From the NCBI GenBank assembly GCA_938048455.1, contig CALIUY010000024.1, forward strand, positions 29,759 to 93,758: DNA of 64,000 nucleotides. Direction: 5' to 3'. The stretch's first letter is position 1. Each line of letters starts with the position of its first letter. This document shows positions 9,455 to 16,886 of this stretch, piece after piece. Origin of the DNA: an uncultured Desulfobacterales bacterium. Its GTDB lineage: Bacteria > Desulfobacterota > Desulfobacteria > Desulfobacterales > SpSt-501. A program made the position numbers and the translations under genes. The notes under the pieces were generated by a model. It made no database searches. It was not told the DNA's origin and saw only the letters and a list, made by a program, of their open reading frames with translations.

Positions 9455-9494
9455 GGAGGAAGGCAAGGTACCCGCAACGGAAGGAGGCGATCCC

Positions 9495-11063
9495 ATGGCG
9501 GCGGCATGGCTCAACCTGGGCCAGATTCTCAAGGTGAACGCCAAGAAATTCCCCCGCACGGTCGCCCTCAAGGACAGCCGCCGGGCCTTCACCTACCCCG
9601 AGGTCAACCGGCGGGTGAACCGCCTGGCGCACCGGCTCCTCGAGCTCGGATTGCAACCGGGGGACAAGGTCGCGGTGCTCCTCGAAAACAGCATCGAGAT
9701 CGTCGAGCTCTACCTCGCCACGGCGAAGACGGGGATCGTCATCGTACCGATCAACTTCCGGCTGATCTCCTCCGACGTCGAATACATCGCCCAGCACGCC
9801 GACGCCGAGGCCTTCGTCGTGCACGACGACTTCCTGCCCACCGTGGATCCGATCCGCCCCCGGCTGACGCGCATCCCGGCCGACCGCTACATCGTGGTCG
9901 GCCAGCGCGCCGAGGGCTACCGGCCCTACGAAGAATGGATCGCCGGGGCCCCCGAGACCGAGCCCGACCTGCCGGTCCGGCCCGAGGACCCCTGGATCCT
10001 GATCTACACCTCGGGGACCACGGGGCGGCCGAAGGGGGTCGTGCGCACGCACGAATCGCACATCGCCTTCTACCTGATCAACGCCGTCGATTTCGGCTTC
10101 AGCGAGCACGACGTCTGCATGAACGTCATGCCGCTGTGCCACATCAATTCCACCTTCTTCACCTTCACTTTCACTTACATCGGCGGCACGGTCTACATCC
10201 ATCCGGCGCGCTCCTTCCGGGCCGAGGAGATTCTGGAGATCATCGCCCGCGAGCGCATCACCTTCATCTCGCTCATTCCGACACACTACAATCTGATCCT
10301 GAACGCCCCCGCCGAAGCCCGCCGCCACGACCGCAGCTCGATCCGCAAGCTGCTCTGCTCTTCGGCCCCGGTGCGCCGCAAGATGAAGCTCGACATCCTG
10401 GAGTTTTTTCCCGGCGTCCAGCTCTACGAGGCCTACGGCTCGACCGAGGCGGGGATCGTGACCGTGCTCAAACCCGAATACCAGTTGGAAAAACTCGGCT
10501 CGATCGGCTTCGAGTCGCTCGGCACCGAGTTCGTCCGGCTCCTCGGCCCCGACAAGCGCGAGGTTCCGGTCGGGGAGGTGGGCGAGCTCTACTCGCGCGG
10601 ACCGATGCTCTTCCGCGAGTATTACAAGGACCCCGAAAAGACCCGCGCCGCGTTCCACGAGGGCTGGTTCTCCGCGGGCGACATGGCGCGCCGCGACGAG
10701 GACGGCTTCTTCACGATCGTCGACCGCAAGGACAACATGATCATCACCGGCGGCGAACACGTCTACCCGAGCGAGGTCGAGGAGGTCGTGGGCAGCCACG
10801 AATGCGTCTTCGACTGCGCCGTGGTGGGCGTTCCCGACGAGAAGTGGGGCGAGAAGGTGACCGCCGTCGTCATCCCCAAGCCGGGGGTGGATCCCCAGCG
10901 CATCACCGCCGAGGAGATCCTGCGCTGCTGCCGCGACAAGCTCGCCGGCTACAAGCGGCCGAAGGAGGTGGTCTTCATCTCCCCGGAGGAGATGCCCCGC
11001 ACCCCCACCGGAAAAATCCTGCACCGGATCCTCAAAGAGAAACTGCGCACGCCGAAGCGCTGA
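9495..11063 (+). CDS. AMP-forming acyl-CoA synthetase (class I adenylate-forming)
   Basis: 522 residues, normal for medium/long-chain or aryl acyl-CoA ligases. Motifs in order: YTSGTTGRPKGVV (P-loop), YEAYGSTEAG (adenine site), the GWFSAGDMARRDEDGF hinge, GGEHVYPSEVEE, and PTGKILHR with the catalytic Lys near the C-terminus. It activates a carboxylic acid with ATP to acyl-CoA, AMP and PPi. ATG 9495 is preceded by AAGGAGG at 9481-9487; the frame is open back to 9432 but that overlaps the upstream gene. The presence of an ADP-forming and an AMP-forming enzyme side by side suggests different substrates or opposite directions. The substrate cannot be assigned. Confidence 0.9.
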   Translation: MAAAWLNLGQILKVNAKKFPRTVALKDSRRAFTYPEVNRRVNRLAHRLLELGLQPGDKVAVLLENSIEIVELYLATAKTGIVIVPINFRLISSDVEYIAQHADAEAFVVHDDFLPTVDPIRPRLTRIPADRYIVVGQRAEGYRPYEEWIAGAPETEPDLPVRPEDPWILIYTSGTTGRPKGVVRTHESHIAFYLINAVDFGFSEHDVCMNVMPLCHINSTFFTFTFTYIGGTVYIHPARSFRAEEILEIIARERITFISLIPTHYNLILNAPAEARRHDRSSIRKLLCSSAPVRRKMKLDILEFFPGVQLYEAYGSTEAGIVTVLKPEYQLEKLGSIGFESLGTEFVRLLGPDKREVPVGEVGELYSRGPMLFREYYKDPEKTRAAFHEGWFSAGDMARRDEDGFFTIVDRKDNMIITGGEHVYPSEVEEVVGSHECVFDCAVVGVPDEKWGEKVTAVVIPKPGVDPQRITAEEILRCCRDKLAGYKRPKEVVFISPEEMPRTPTGKILHRILKEKLRTPKR

Positions 11064-11081
11064 CCCCGAGGAGGTCGTCCC

Positions 11082-12275
11082 ATGCTGAACAAAGCCTACA
11101 TCCCCTACAAAGGCTATTTCAGTTCCCCCTTCGCCCGCTGGCAGGGCACGATGGCGAACGAACACGCCATCGTGCTTGCGGCCGAGACGACCAAACGCTG
11201 GCTCGCCGAGAAGCGGATCGATCCCCGGACCTTCGACTACGTGTACCTGGGGCTCACGGTCCACCAGCACCAGGGCTTTTACGGCGGCCCCTGGGCGGCG
11301 GCCCTGATGGGCGCGACGGGGGTGCCGGGGATCTGGGTGAGTCAAGCCTGCTCCACCTCCACGGTCGCCGTCTATTCCGCGGCCATGGGCGTCGAGTGCG
11401 GCCTCTTCCAGGCCCCTTTCTGCCTCATGACCGACCGCTGCTCGAACGGACCCCACGTGGTGTGGCCGAACCCCCTCGGCCCCGGCGGTCAGGTGATCTC
11501 GGAAAACTGGATGATGGACAACTTCAACAAGGACCCCTTCGCCGGGCAGGCGATGATCCAGACCGCCGAGAACGTGGCCCGCGAAGAGGGCATCTCGCGC
11601 GAAGAGTGCGATGCGGTCACCCTCGAGCGCTACCGCCAGTATCAAGAGGCGCTGGCCAACGACCGCGAGTTCCAGAAGCGCTACATGTTCCCGGTCCTGA
11701 TCCGCGTTTCCAAGAAGGAGACCGTTCTGCTCGAGGCCGACGAGGGCGTCATGGAAACCACGGCCGAAGGGCTTGCCCGACTGAAGCCCGTGCTCCCGAA
11801 CGGGGTGCTGACCTACGGCAGCCAGACCCACCCCGCCGACGGCCACTGCGGCATCATCGTCGCCGAGCGCGAGCGCGCCCGCTCGCTCAGCGCCGACCCC
11901 ACAGTCGAGATCCGGGTCGTCTCCTACGGCTACGCGCGGACCAAACCGGCCTTCATGGCGGCCGCAGTCTACCCGGCGGCGAAAATGGCGCTCGACGGGG
12001 CGGGCATCGACGCCCGGCAGTGCGCGGCGATCAAGACCCACAACCCCTTCGCCGCCAACGACGTCTTCCTGGCCCGCAAACTCGGGATCGACGTCATGCG
12101 CGGGATGAACAACTACGGCTCCTCCCTCATCTACGGCCACCCCCAGGGGCCGACGGCGGGGCGGCTGATCATCGAGGGCATCGAGGAGGTGGTGATGAAG
12201 GGCGGGGGGTACCTGCTCTTCGCCGGCTGCGCCGCAGGCGACACCGCCGCCGCTCTCGTGCTGCGGATCGGCTGA
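11082..12275 (+). CDS. Thiolase family protein
   Basis: 397 residues, thiolase length. The nucleophilic cysteine is C90 in VSQACSTSTVA, the first His region is KTHNPFAAND (H320), the second GHPQGPTAGR (H353), and the final catalytic Cys is C383 in GCAAGD. The residues needed for thiolysis or Claisen condensation are therefore present, but the usual NEAFA and CxGxG motifs are changed to NPFAAND and CAAGD, so it is a divergent thiolase rather than an acetyl-CoA C-acetyltransferase of the common type. GAGGAGG lies before ATG 11082. It is the last gene of the plus-strand run and is followed by a strong terminator. Confidence 0.85.
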   Translation: MLNKAYIPYKGYFSSPFARWQGTMANEHAIVLAAETTKRWLAEKRIDPRTFDYVYLGLTVHQHQGFYGGPWAAALMGATGVPGIWVSQACSTSTVAVYSAAMGVECGLFQAPFCLMTDRCSNGPHVVWPNPLGPGGQVISENWMMDNFNKDPFAGQAMIQTAENVAREEGISREECDAVTLERYRQYQEALANDREFQKRYMFPVLIRVSKKETVLLEADEGVMETTAEGLARLKPVLPNGVLTYGSQTHPADGHCGIIVAERERARSLSADPTVEIRVVSYGYARTKPAFMAAAVYPAAKMALDGAGIDARQCAAIKTHNPFAANDVFLARKLGIDVMRGMNNYGSSLIYGHPQGPTAGRLIIEGIEEVVMKGGGYLLFAGCAAGDTAAALVLRIG

Positions 12276-12297
12276 AGCCCGAAGAGAGGCGACCGCG

Positions 12298-12340
12298 CCG
12301 GCAGCCGCCGGGGAGACCCGGCGGCTGCCGGTTTCTTTTT
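12298..12340 (+). terminator. Rho-independent terminator of the aryl-acid operon
   Basis: A perfect 15-bp stem: left arm 12298-12312, GAGA loop 12313-12316, right arm 12317-12331, followed by TTTCTTTTT at 12332-12340. It lies 22 bp after the thiolase stop. The T-run is on the plus strand only, so it acts for the upstream operon; the convergent uspA gene ends at 12402. Confidence 0.95.
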
Positions 12341-12401
12341 GCCGTCGGCGGCGATGAAACCGCCGATCGGGGGGATCGGAGGGTTCGGCCGCAGGGGCCG
12401 C

Positions 12402-12839
12402 TTACACGGGGATCATCACGACCGGAACCGTCGTGCACTTGAGGACGCGCTCGGCCACGCTGCCGAAGTTGAAGTGGCCTTCGCTTCCGCGGCTGGCCAT
12501 CACCACGAGGTCGATCTTCTCGCGCTCGATCACGCGCAGGATCTCCTTGGCGGGCTCCCCCACGGCGATGTGGCGGATGTAGAGAGGGCACTCGTTCAAG
12601 AACTTGTCGCAGATTTCGGCCAGCCGCCCTTCGGCGGTCTTTTTCTCCCACTCCTGCATCTTTTTCCACTCCTCGGGGTCGAACTGGCCGTAGTGCGCGC
12701 CGAAGGCGGGGTAGTCTTTCATGACGTAGAGGATGTGGATTTCGGCCCCGAATTTCTGGCTGAGCTGGGTGACGAGCGGAAGCGCGGCGGCGGCGTTTTC
12801 CGAAAAATCGGTCGGCCACAGGATCCGTTGAATCTCCAT
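12402..12839 (-). CDS. Universal stress protein UspA family
   Basis: 145 residues, one UspA domain. The N-terminus reads IQRILWPTDFSENAAAALP and the C-terminus VVMASRGSEGHFNFGSVAERVLKCTTVPVVMIP, which contains the ATP-binding-type G-2x-G-9x-G(S/T) pattern in slightly altered form (SRGSEGHFNFGSVAERV). Such proteins bind ATP and modulate stress survival; the exact role here is unknown. ATG 12839 is chosen over an upstream codon at 12860 because GGAAAGGAG sits directly before it and the domain starts there. It has its own predicted promoter (12879-12907) and lies 95 bp beyond the AOR operon. Confidence 0.88.
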   Translation of the reverse strand: MEIQRILWPTDFSENAAAALPLVTQLSQKFGAEIHILYVMKDYPAFGAHYGQFDPEEWKKMQEWEKKTAEGRLAEICDKFLNECPLYIRHIAVGEPAKEILRVIEREKIDLVVMASRGSEGHFNFGSVAERVLKCTTVPVVMIPV

Positions 12840-12878
12840 CGGGGGCTCCTTTCCTCGCAAGGGATCGAATCGGGGCGC

Positions 12879-12907
12879 ACCATAGCATGGCTTCCGACCC
12901 CGCGCAA
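12879..12907 (-). promoter_or_regulatory. Predicted sigma-70-type promoter for uspA
   Basis: On the minus strand TTGCGC (12902-12907) and TATGGT (12879-12884) are separated by 17 bp, about 40 bp before the uspA start. Both boxes match the consensus at four of six positions. No operator-like repeat is seen here. Confidence 0.5.
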
Positions 12908-12933
12908 CGCCGCGCCATTCCCGCCGCCTCTTT

Positions 12934-13224
12934 CTACCCGCCGCCGACGAGGAGCATCAGCCGGACCCGGTCTCCTTCGCGGAGCCGCCGCGTGGGAAGC
13001 TCGCCGCGGGAAACGAAGCCTTCCTCGTTCAGCAGGATCTGGATCGTGAGATCGAGTTTTCCCTCGCGGTCGAGAAGCCCCTCGCGCGCCCGGGGCCCGA
13101 AACGCGAGACGATGTGCCCGACCAGATCCTCGAGGCTTGCCCCGTCGGGAAGCTCGATTTCGGTTTTCTTGCCCAGGACGGCGGCGAGCGTGGGCAGCCC
13201 GAGCGTTTCCACGATCACCTTCAT
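12934..13224 (-). CDS. MoaD/ThiS-family ubiquitin-like sulfur carrier
   Basis: 96 residues ending in GGG, the di-glycine tail that becomes a thiocarboxylate in MoaD-type proteins. The beta-grasp pattern is visible (MKVIVETLGLPTL, IELPDGASLEDLVGHI, LREGDRVRLMLLVGGG). MoaD donates sulfur to molybdopterin; the family often travels with AOR-type tungsten enzymes, which need bis-pterin cofactors, and here it is the last gene of the AOR operon. Its start abuts the ferredoxin stop at 13225, so translation is coupled. It may be a dedicated pterin sulfur carrier for the AOR enzyme; no MoaE or MoeB homologue is seen in the window. Confidence 0.85.
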   Translation of the reverse strand: MKVIVETLGLPTLAAVLGKKTEIELPDGASLEDLVGHIVSRFGPRAREGLLDREGKLDLTIQILLNEEGFVSRGELPTRRLREGDRVRLMLLVGGG

Positions 13225-13713
13225 TCATCCCCTCCCGAAGCGGCGCAGAAGGGCGGAGTACTGCTCGCCGGCCTCCCGCATGCGCACGCAGCCCAGGCGG
13301 TCCGCCTCCACGTAGTCCACGGCCTTCATGTCGCAGAAGCGCACGCACTGGGGGTCGCCCTGACAGAGGTCGCACTTGAAGACGCGGCCGCGCTCGGCGT
13401 CCCAGCCCATGGCCCCGAAGGGACAGGCCTGCACGCAGAGTTTGCAGCCGATGCAGCGCTCGTAGTCGATCTGAACGCAATCGAGGGCCTCGTTCCGCGA
13501 AATCGCACCCTTCGGGCAGACGGCGAGGCAGGGAGCCTCGCGGCACTGCTGGCAGCGCATGGGGAGATAGAAGCCCTCGTTGTCCCACTTGACGACATGG
13601 ATGCGGGCGAGCGCCGGGTTGCTCACCCCGTCGTGTTTCACCGAGCAGACGATCTCGCAGAGCCGGCAGCCGGTGCACTTCTCCGGGTCGGTGATCAGGA
13701 TTTTCTTTCCCAT
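13225..13713 (-). CDS. AOR-associated four-cluster ferredoxin (HycB/AorA-like)
   Basis: 162 residues with four cysteine groups: CTGCRLCEIVC near residue 12, CQQCREAPCLAVC, CIGCKLCVQAC with CPFGAM, and CDLCQGDPQCVRFC. This is the layout of the electron-transfer subunits of DMSO reductase-type and AOR-type enzymes, holding up to four 4Fe-4S clusters. It would carry electrons from the tungsten subunit encoded upstream to a ferredoxin or flavoprotein. Start ATG 13713 has GAGGAGGGGATCCC in front; the longer frame to 13836 overlaps the AOR coding region. It lies 25 bp after the AOR stop. Confidence 0.88.
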   Translation of the reverse strand: MGKKILITDPEKCTGCRLCEIVCSVKHDGVSNPALARIHVVKWDNEGFYLPMRCQQCREAPCLAVCPKGAISRNEALDCVQIDYERCIGCKLCVQACPFGAMGWDAERGRVFKCDLCQGDPQCVRFCDMKAVDYVEADRLGCVRMREAGEQYSALLRRFGRG

Positions 13714-13738
13714 GGGATCCCCTCCTCGCGGCTTCGCT

Positions 13739-15643
13739 TCAAGCGGCCGGCTTCGGTTCGGCGATTCCGAGCCGCGCGAGCGTCTCGGGGGTCGGAACCC
13801 CGTTTTCGTCCCACCCGTGCAGGCGGTAGTATTCATCGAGCATCGCCCGGAATTTCTCGCGGTCGATGCACTTGCCGCGCGCCACGGGAAGCCCCAGGCG
13901 CGTAGGCTCGTCGAAGTAGCGGTCGGGCAGCCAGTCGTCTTTACGCGTCATGCCCTCGCGCAGGTTGAAAAGACGCTCGATCGTGTAGCAGCGCTCGGCG
14001 ATGTCCCAGATCTCTTTTTCGCCGAATTCCAGGCCCGTGTTCAGGTAGATCAGGCGCGCGAATTCCTGGAACTGCGGGTGATTGGGGCTGAGGAACACCG
14101 TATGGTATTTGCAGACGCCCAAGGAATCGACCGCCATGTACACCAGCTCCTGCCACTGGACCATGCGCGGTTTGCCCTCGTACTCGGAGTAGCGGTTCGT
14201 GAGGGGGCCGGTGTACCCGTCGGGGTTGCGGTAGACCCGCTCGAGCACCGGGAGCGGAAGGTTGTAGAGATCGATGGCCGGACGGCCCCGGAGATGGTCG
14301 GCGCCCCGGCTGGAGACGGCGATGTTGAGGGCGAGCGCCGGGGTGGGACGCTCGTCGGAGTGAAGGTTGCTCATGCCCTTGACGTGGATCAGGTAGGGCA
14401 GGCTCTGCGGACCGATCCGCTCCGCCGCCCGGAGCGGGCCCTCGGCGAGAATGTCCCCGATGTCCCGGCGGAAGGCGATGCGTTTGACGAGTTCGATCAC
14501 CGCCTCGTCGTCCCCCCAGGCGAGCCGGAGTCCTCCGGTGTCCTTCTCGGTCAAGATGCCCTTTTCGAAGAGCTCCATCGCCCAAGCCATCATGCTGCCC
14601 ACCTCGAGCGTGTCCATGCCGTAGTCGTTCACGAGGTGGTTGCCGACCAGCACGGTGTTCAGGCTGCGGCAGCCGACCTCGGCGCCGAACGCCCCCTGGC
14701 TCGTGTACTCCGGGCCCTGGGCGTAGGTCCCGGCATAGGGCCCTTCGGGGATGATGTAGCGATGGCGGCAGTGGACCTGGCAGCCGAAGCATCCGTCCAA
14801 CCCGATCGAGACCTTGTCGAGGTTTTCGCACTCGATGTCCTCGCTGTTCGGAAGCTGGTTGTACTGGAAGTTGCGACAACGGACGAGACCCGTGGTGTTC
14901 GTGACGCCGAAGATAAAGCCCGTCCCCCAGCGCTGCATGATCTGCGAGACCTTCGTCGAGACCACCTGGTCGATGATCTGCTTGTTGTACTCGAGCGCCT
15001 CCTGCGGGTAGCGGATGGCGATGCTCTGGGTGCCCCGGCAGGCGACGGCCTTCAGGTTTTTCGCCCCCATGACCGCGCCCATGCCCGTGCGGCCGCCGGC
15101 GTTCTTGCGGCCGGTCATGACATTGGCGAAACGCACGAGGTTTTCGCCCGCCTGCCCGATGCAGAGAATCTGGGTCTCGGGATCATTCAGTTCGCGACGG
15201 AGGAGATCCTGGGTGTCGTAGACGCCGGCTCCCCAGAGGTTCTCGGCGCGGCGGATTTCGATCTCCCCGTTGTGGAGGTAGAGATAGACGGGCTTCTCCG
15301 CCCGCCCCCGGATCACGAGATGGTCGAATCCCGCCCAGCGCAGCTCGGGAGCGAAAAATCCCCCCATGTTCGCCGATCCCAGAAGTCCCGTGAGCGGCGA
15401 TTTGGCCATGATGTGCGTCCGGGCCGAAGCCGAGGCCAGGGTGCCGACCAGCAGCCCGGCGCTGATCAAAAGCACGTTTTCCGGCCCCAGCGGGTCGGCC
15501 TGGGCCGGACAATGGGTGTAAAGGAGATAGGCGTCGAGACCTCGCCCCCCGATGTATTTTCGGCGCCAGTCGAGGGGAATCGGCTCGGTGCGCGTCTGGC
15601 CGGTGGTGAGGTCGATGAAGGCGATCTTGCGGTTGAGCGCCAT
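13739..15643 (-). CDS. AOR-family tungsten oxidoreductase (aldehyde:ferredoxin oxidoreductase type)
   Basis: 634 residues, full length for AOR. The N-terminal domain holds the bis-pterin site (YIGGRGLDAYLL, NMGGFFAPELRWAGFDHLVI, GRTGMGAVMGAKNLKAVA). The 4Fe-4S cluster ligands are C285, C288 and C292 (GCFGCQVHC) with a fourth Cys in DSLGVCKYH. AOR enzymes oxidise aldehydes to acids and reduce ferredoxin. It differs from BamB at 31.4 kb, whose partners are BamC-F; this copy travels with a zinc ribbon, an AorA-like ferredoxin and a MoaD, like the aldehyde-oxidising AOR operons of aromatic degraders. Substrate unknown; aryl aldehydes are plausible. GAAAGGAG precedes the ATG. Transcription probably starts upstream of the zinc-ribbon gene under IclR control. 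Confidence 0.88.
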   Translation of the reverse strand: MALNRKIAFIDLTTGQTRTEPIPLDWRRKYIGGRGLDAYLLYTHCPAQADPLGPENVLLISAGLLVGTLASASARTHIMAKSPLTGLLGSANMGGFFAPELRWAGFDHLVIRGRAEKPVYLYLHNGEIEIRRAENLWGAGVYDTQDLLRRELNDPETQILCIGQAGENLVRFANVMTGRKNAGGRTGMGAVMGAKNLKAVACRGTQSIAIRYPQEALEYNKQIIDQVVSTKVSQIMQRWGTGFIFGVTNTTGLVRCRNFQYNQLPNSEDIECENLDKVSIGLDGCFGCQVHCRHRYIIPEGPYAGTYAQGPEYTSQGAFGAEVGCRSLNTVLVGNHLVNDYGMDTLEVGSMMAWAMELFEKGILTEKDTGGLRLAWGDDEAVIELVKRIAFRRDIGDILAEGPLRAAERIGPQSLPYLIHVKGMSNLHSDERPTPALALNIAVSSRGADHLRGRPAIDLYNLPLPVLERVYRNPDGYTGPLTNRYSEYEGKPRMVQWQELVYMAVDSLGVCKYHTVFLSPNHPQFQEFARLIYLNTGLEFGEKEIWDIAERCYTIERLFNLREGMTRKDDWLPDRYFDEPTRLGLPVARGKCIDREKFRAMLDEYYRLHGWDENGVPTPETLARLGIAEPKPAA

Positions 15644-15655
15644 GGCGGTCTCCTT

Positions 15656-15868
15656 TCAGATGTTTTCCTCGTTGCCGAGAGGAAAATTCTCCCACACCGG
15701 GCCACGGACCCGCGCCGTCTTGGGATACGGCCAAGAGATGCGCCACTCCATGCCGCATTGGGGACAGCGGGCACGATCGACCCCCAGTGCCGGGCGGAAG
15801 CGCTGGAAACAGGTCAAGCAACGCACCTCCCCGTCGCGGGGGCCTTCATTGATTTTGTGGATTTTCAT
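15656..15868 (-). CDS. Small zinc-ribbon (rubredoxin-like) protein
   Basis: 70 residues with two CxxC pairs (CLTC at about 17-20 and CPQC at about 35-38), the spacing of a four-cysteine zinc ribbon or a rubredoxin-type iron site. No other domain is visible and I do not recognise a named family. AAGGAGGG precedes ATG 15868. It is the first gene of the AOR operon, 12 bp before the AOR start, and its position suggests a role in electron transfer or cofactor loading of that enzyme. This is inference from context only. Confidence 0.72.
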   Translation of the reverse strand: MKIHKINEGPRDGEVRCLTCFQRFRPALGVDRARCPQCGMEWRISWPYPKTARVRGPVWENFPLGNEENI

Positions 15869-15924
15869 CGAGCCCTCCTTCCTGGAAAAACGGACCTCGG
15901 CGGCCGCCCGAAGGCAGATGCCGT

Positions 15925-15944
15925 ATGTTCAATATAGAGAACAT
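15925..15944. promoter_or_regulatory. Inverted repeat, predicted IclR operator 1 (AOR operon side)
   Basis: ATGTTC-N8-GAACAT, six-base arms with an 8-base spacer. It lies just downstream of the predicted start of transcription for the minus-strand AOR operon. The same arm spacing and the core TGTTC/GAACA recur at 16086-16105. Confidence 0.7.
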
Positions 15945-15954
15945 TATGGGCTTC

Positions 15955-15982
15955 AGTATAGCAGGACGCCGACCCGTGTCAA
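15955..15982 (-). promoter_or_regulatory. Predicted promoter of the zinc ribbon-AOR-ferredoxin-MoaD operon
   Basis: On the minus strand TTGACA (15977-15982) and TATACT (15955-15960) are 16 bp apart. Expected transcription start near 15948, directly before the inverted repeat 15925-15944, so a bound repressor would block initiation or clearance. Confidence 0.7.
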
Positions 15983-16055
15983 GAGGTTTGATCCAACGGA
16001 TCAGCCTTCTATCATTGTATTTAGTGGACACAGCAGAGGCTCGAGCGTTTTCCGG

Positions 16056-16084
16056 TTGACAGCCGGGATAAATACGGATACAAA
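16056..16084 (+). promoter_or_regulatory. Predicted promoter of the iclR operon
   Basis: TTGACA (16056-16061) and TACAAA (16079-16084) are separated by 17 bp. The expected transcription start, about 16091, is only a few bases before the ATG, so the mRNA would be leaderless or nearly so; no ribosome-binding site is seen. Confidence 0.65.
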
Positions 16085-16085
16085 T

Positions 16086-16105
16086 TTGTTCACTATGATG
16101 AACAA
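16086..16105. promoter_or_regulatory. Inverted repeat, predicted IclR operator 2 (autoregulation)
   Basis: TTGTTC-N8-GAACAA, the same geometry as 15925-15944. It overlaps the predicted transcription start and the iclR start codon, an arrangement expected for a self-repressing regulator. Confidence 0.7.
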
Positions 16106-16886
16106 TCAAAAAACCCCGCCGGCCGGGTCCGGCGTCTATCGGGCCCCGGCGGTGTCCCGGGCTTTCCGGCTGCTCGAGACCGTGGCCGCCGCACGCGGCC
16201 CGGTCACGCTGAGCGAGCTCGCCCGACGCTTAGGCTACAGCAAGGGGACGCTCCACGGGTTGATCCGGGCCCTGCTCGACTGCGACGCCCTCTACGAAAG
16301 CCCCCACCGCCGCGGCTACGCCATCGGCCCGGCCGTCGTCGAGCTCGCCTTCCGCAGCCGCAACTTCTTCCGCATCGGAGAGCAGGCCCAGCCGGTGCTC
16401 GACGCCCTGCGCGACCGCATCGGGGAGACGGTCTGCCTGGGGGTCTTGAGCCGCTCGCGGGGGCTGATCGTCGCCACGGCGGAGGCCGGCAAGCCGCTCA
16501 AGATCTCGGCGCCGCCGGGGACCTCCATTCCGATCCTCGCCGGAGCCGTGGGCAAGGTATTCCTGGCCGGCCTGCCGCGTTCGCGCGCCGAGGCGTTGAT
16601 CCGCAAACAGGGTCTGCCGGCTTACACGCCGCGCACGATCACCGACCGCCGCCGCTACCTCGAGGAGCTCGAGACGGCGCGCCGCCGGGGCTTCGCCGTC
16701 GACCGGGAGGAATACCTGCCGGGGGTGAGCGCCGTCGCCGTGGCGTTGGGATCGCCGGCGGGACTGCCGCTCGCCCTCTGGGTGGTGGGCCTGGCGGAAA
16801 CGATGACCGGGAGCACCCTGGAATCGATTGCGGCCGAAACACAAAGCGCCGCGCGTCGCCTGCAGGAAATCCTGGCGAGGAGCTGA
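16095..16886 (+). CDS. IclR-family transcriptional regulator
   Basis: 263 residues, normal for IclR. The N-terminus has a winged helix-turn-helix (AVSRAFRLLETVAAARGPVTLSELA, SKGTLHGLIRALL at roughly residues 18-70) and the C-terminus the effector-binding IclR domain (GETVCLGVLSRSRGLIVAT, GTSIPILAGAVGKVFLAGL, EEYLPGVSAVAVALG). IclR proteins in degraders often sense aromatic acids or their CoA esters. The start is one of two adjacent ATGs (16095 or 16098) just after a promoter with no leader; the frame is open far upstream but that stretch crosses the divergent promoter. The stop overlaps the start of the M24 gene. Likely targets are its own operon and the divergent AOR operon. Confidence 0.9.
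   Translation: MMNNQKTPPAGSGVYRAPAVSRAFRLLETVAAARGPVTLSELARRLGYSKGTLHGLIRALLDCDALYESPHRRGYAIGPAVVELAFRSRNFFRIGEQAQPVLDALRDRIGETVCLGVLSRSRGLIVATAEAGKPLKISAPPGTSIPILAGAVGKVFLAGLPRSRAEALIRKQGLPAYTPRTITDRRRYLEELETARRRGFAVDREEYLPGVSAVAVALGSPAGLPLALWVVGLAETMTGSTLESIAAETQSAARRLQEILARS

Noticed and set aside
13739..15643. Second bamB copy
   Set aside because: The N-terminus and active-site segment differ from BamB and it is paired with a MoaD and AorA-like ferredoxin, so a general AOR is the better call.
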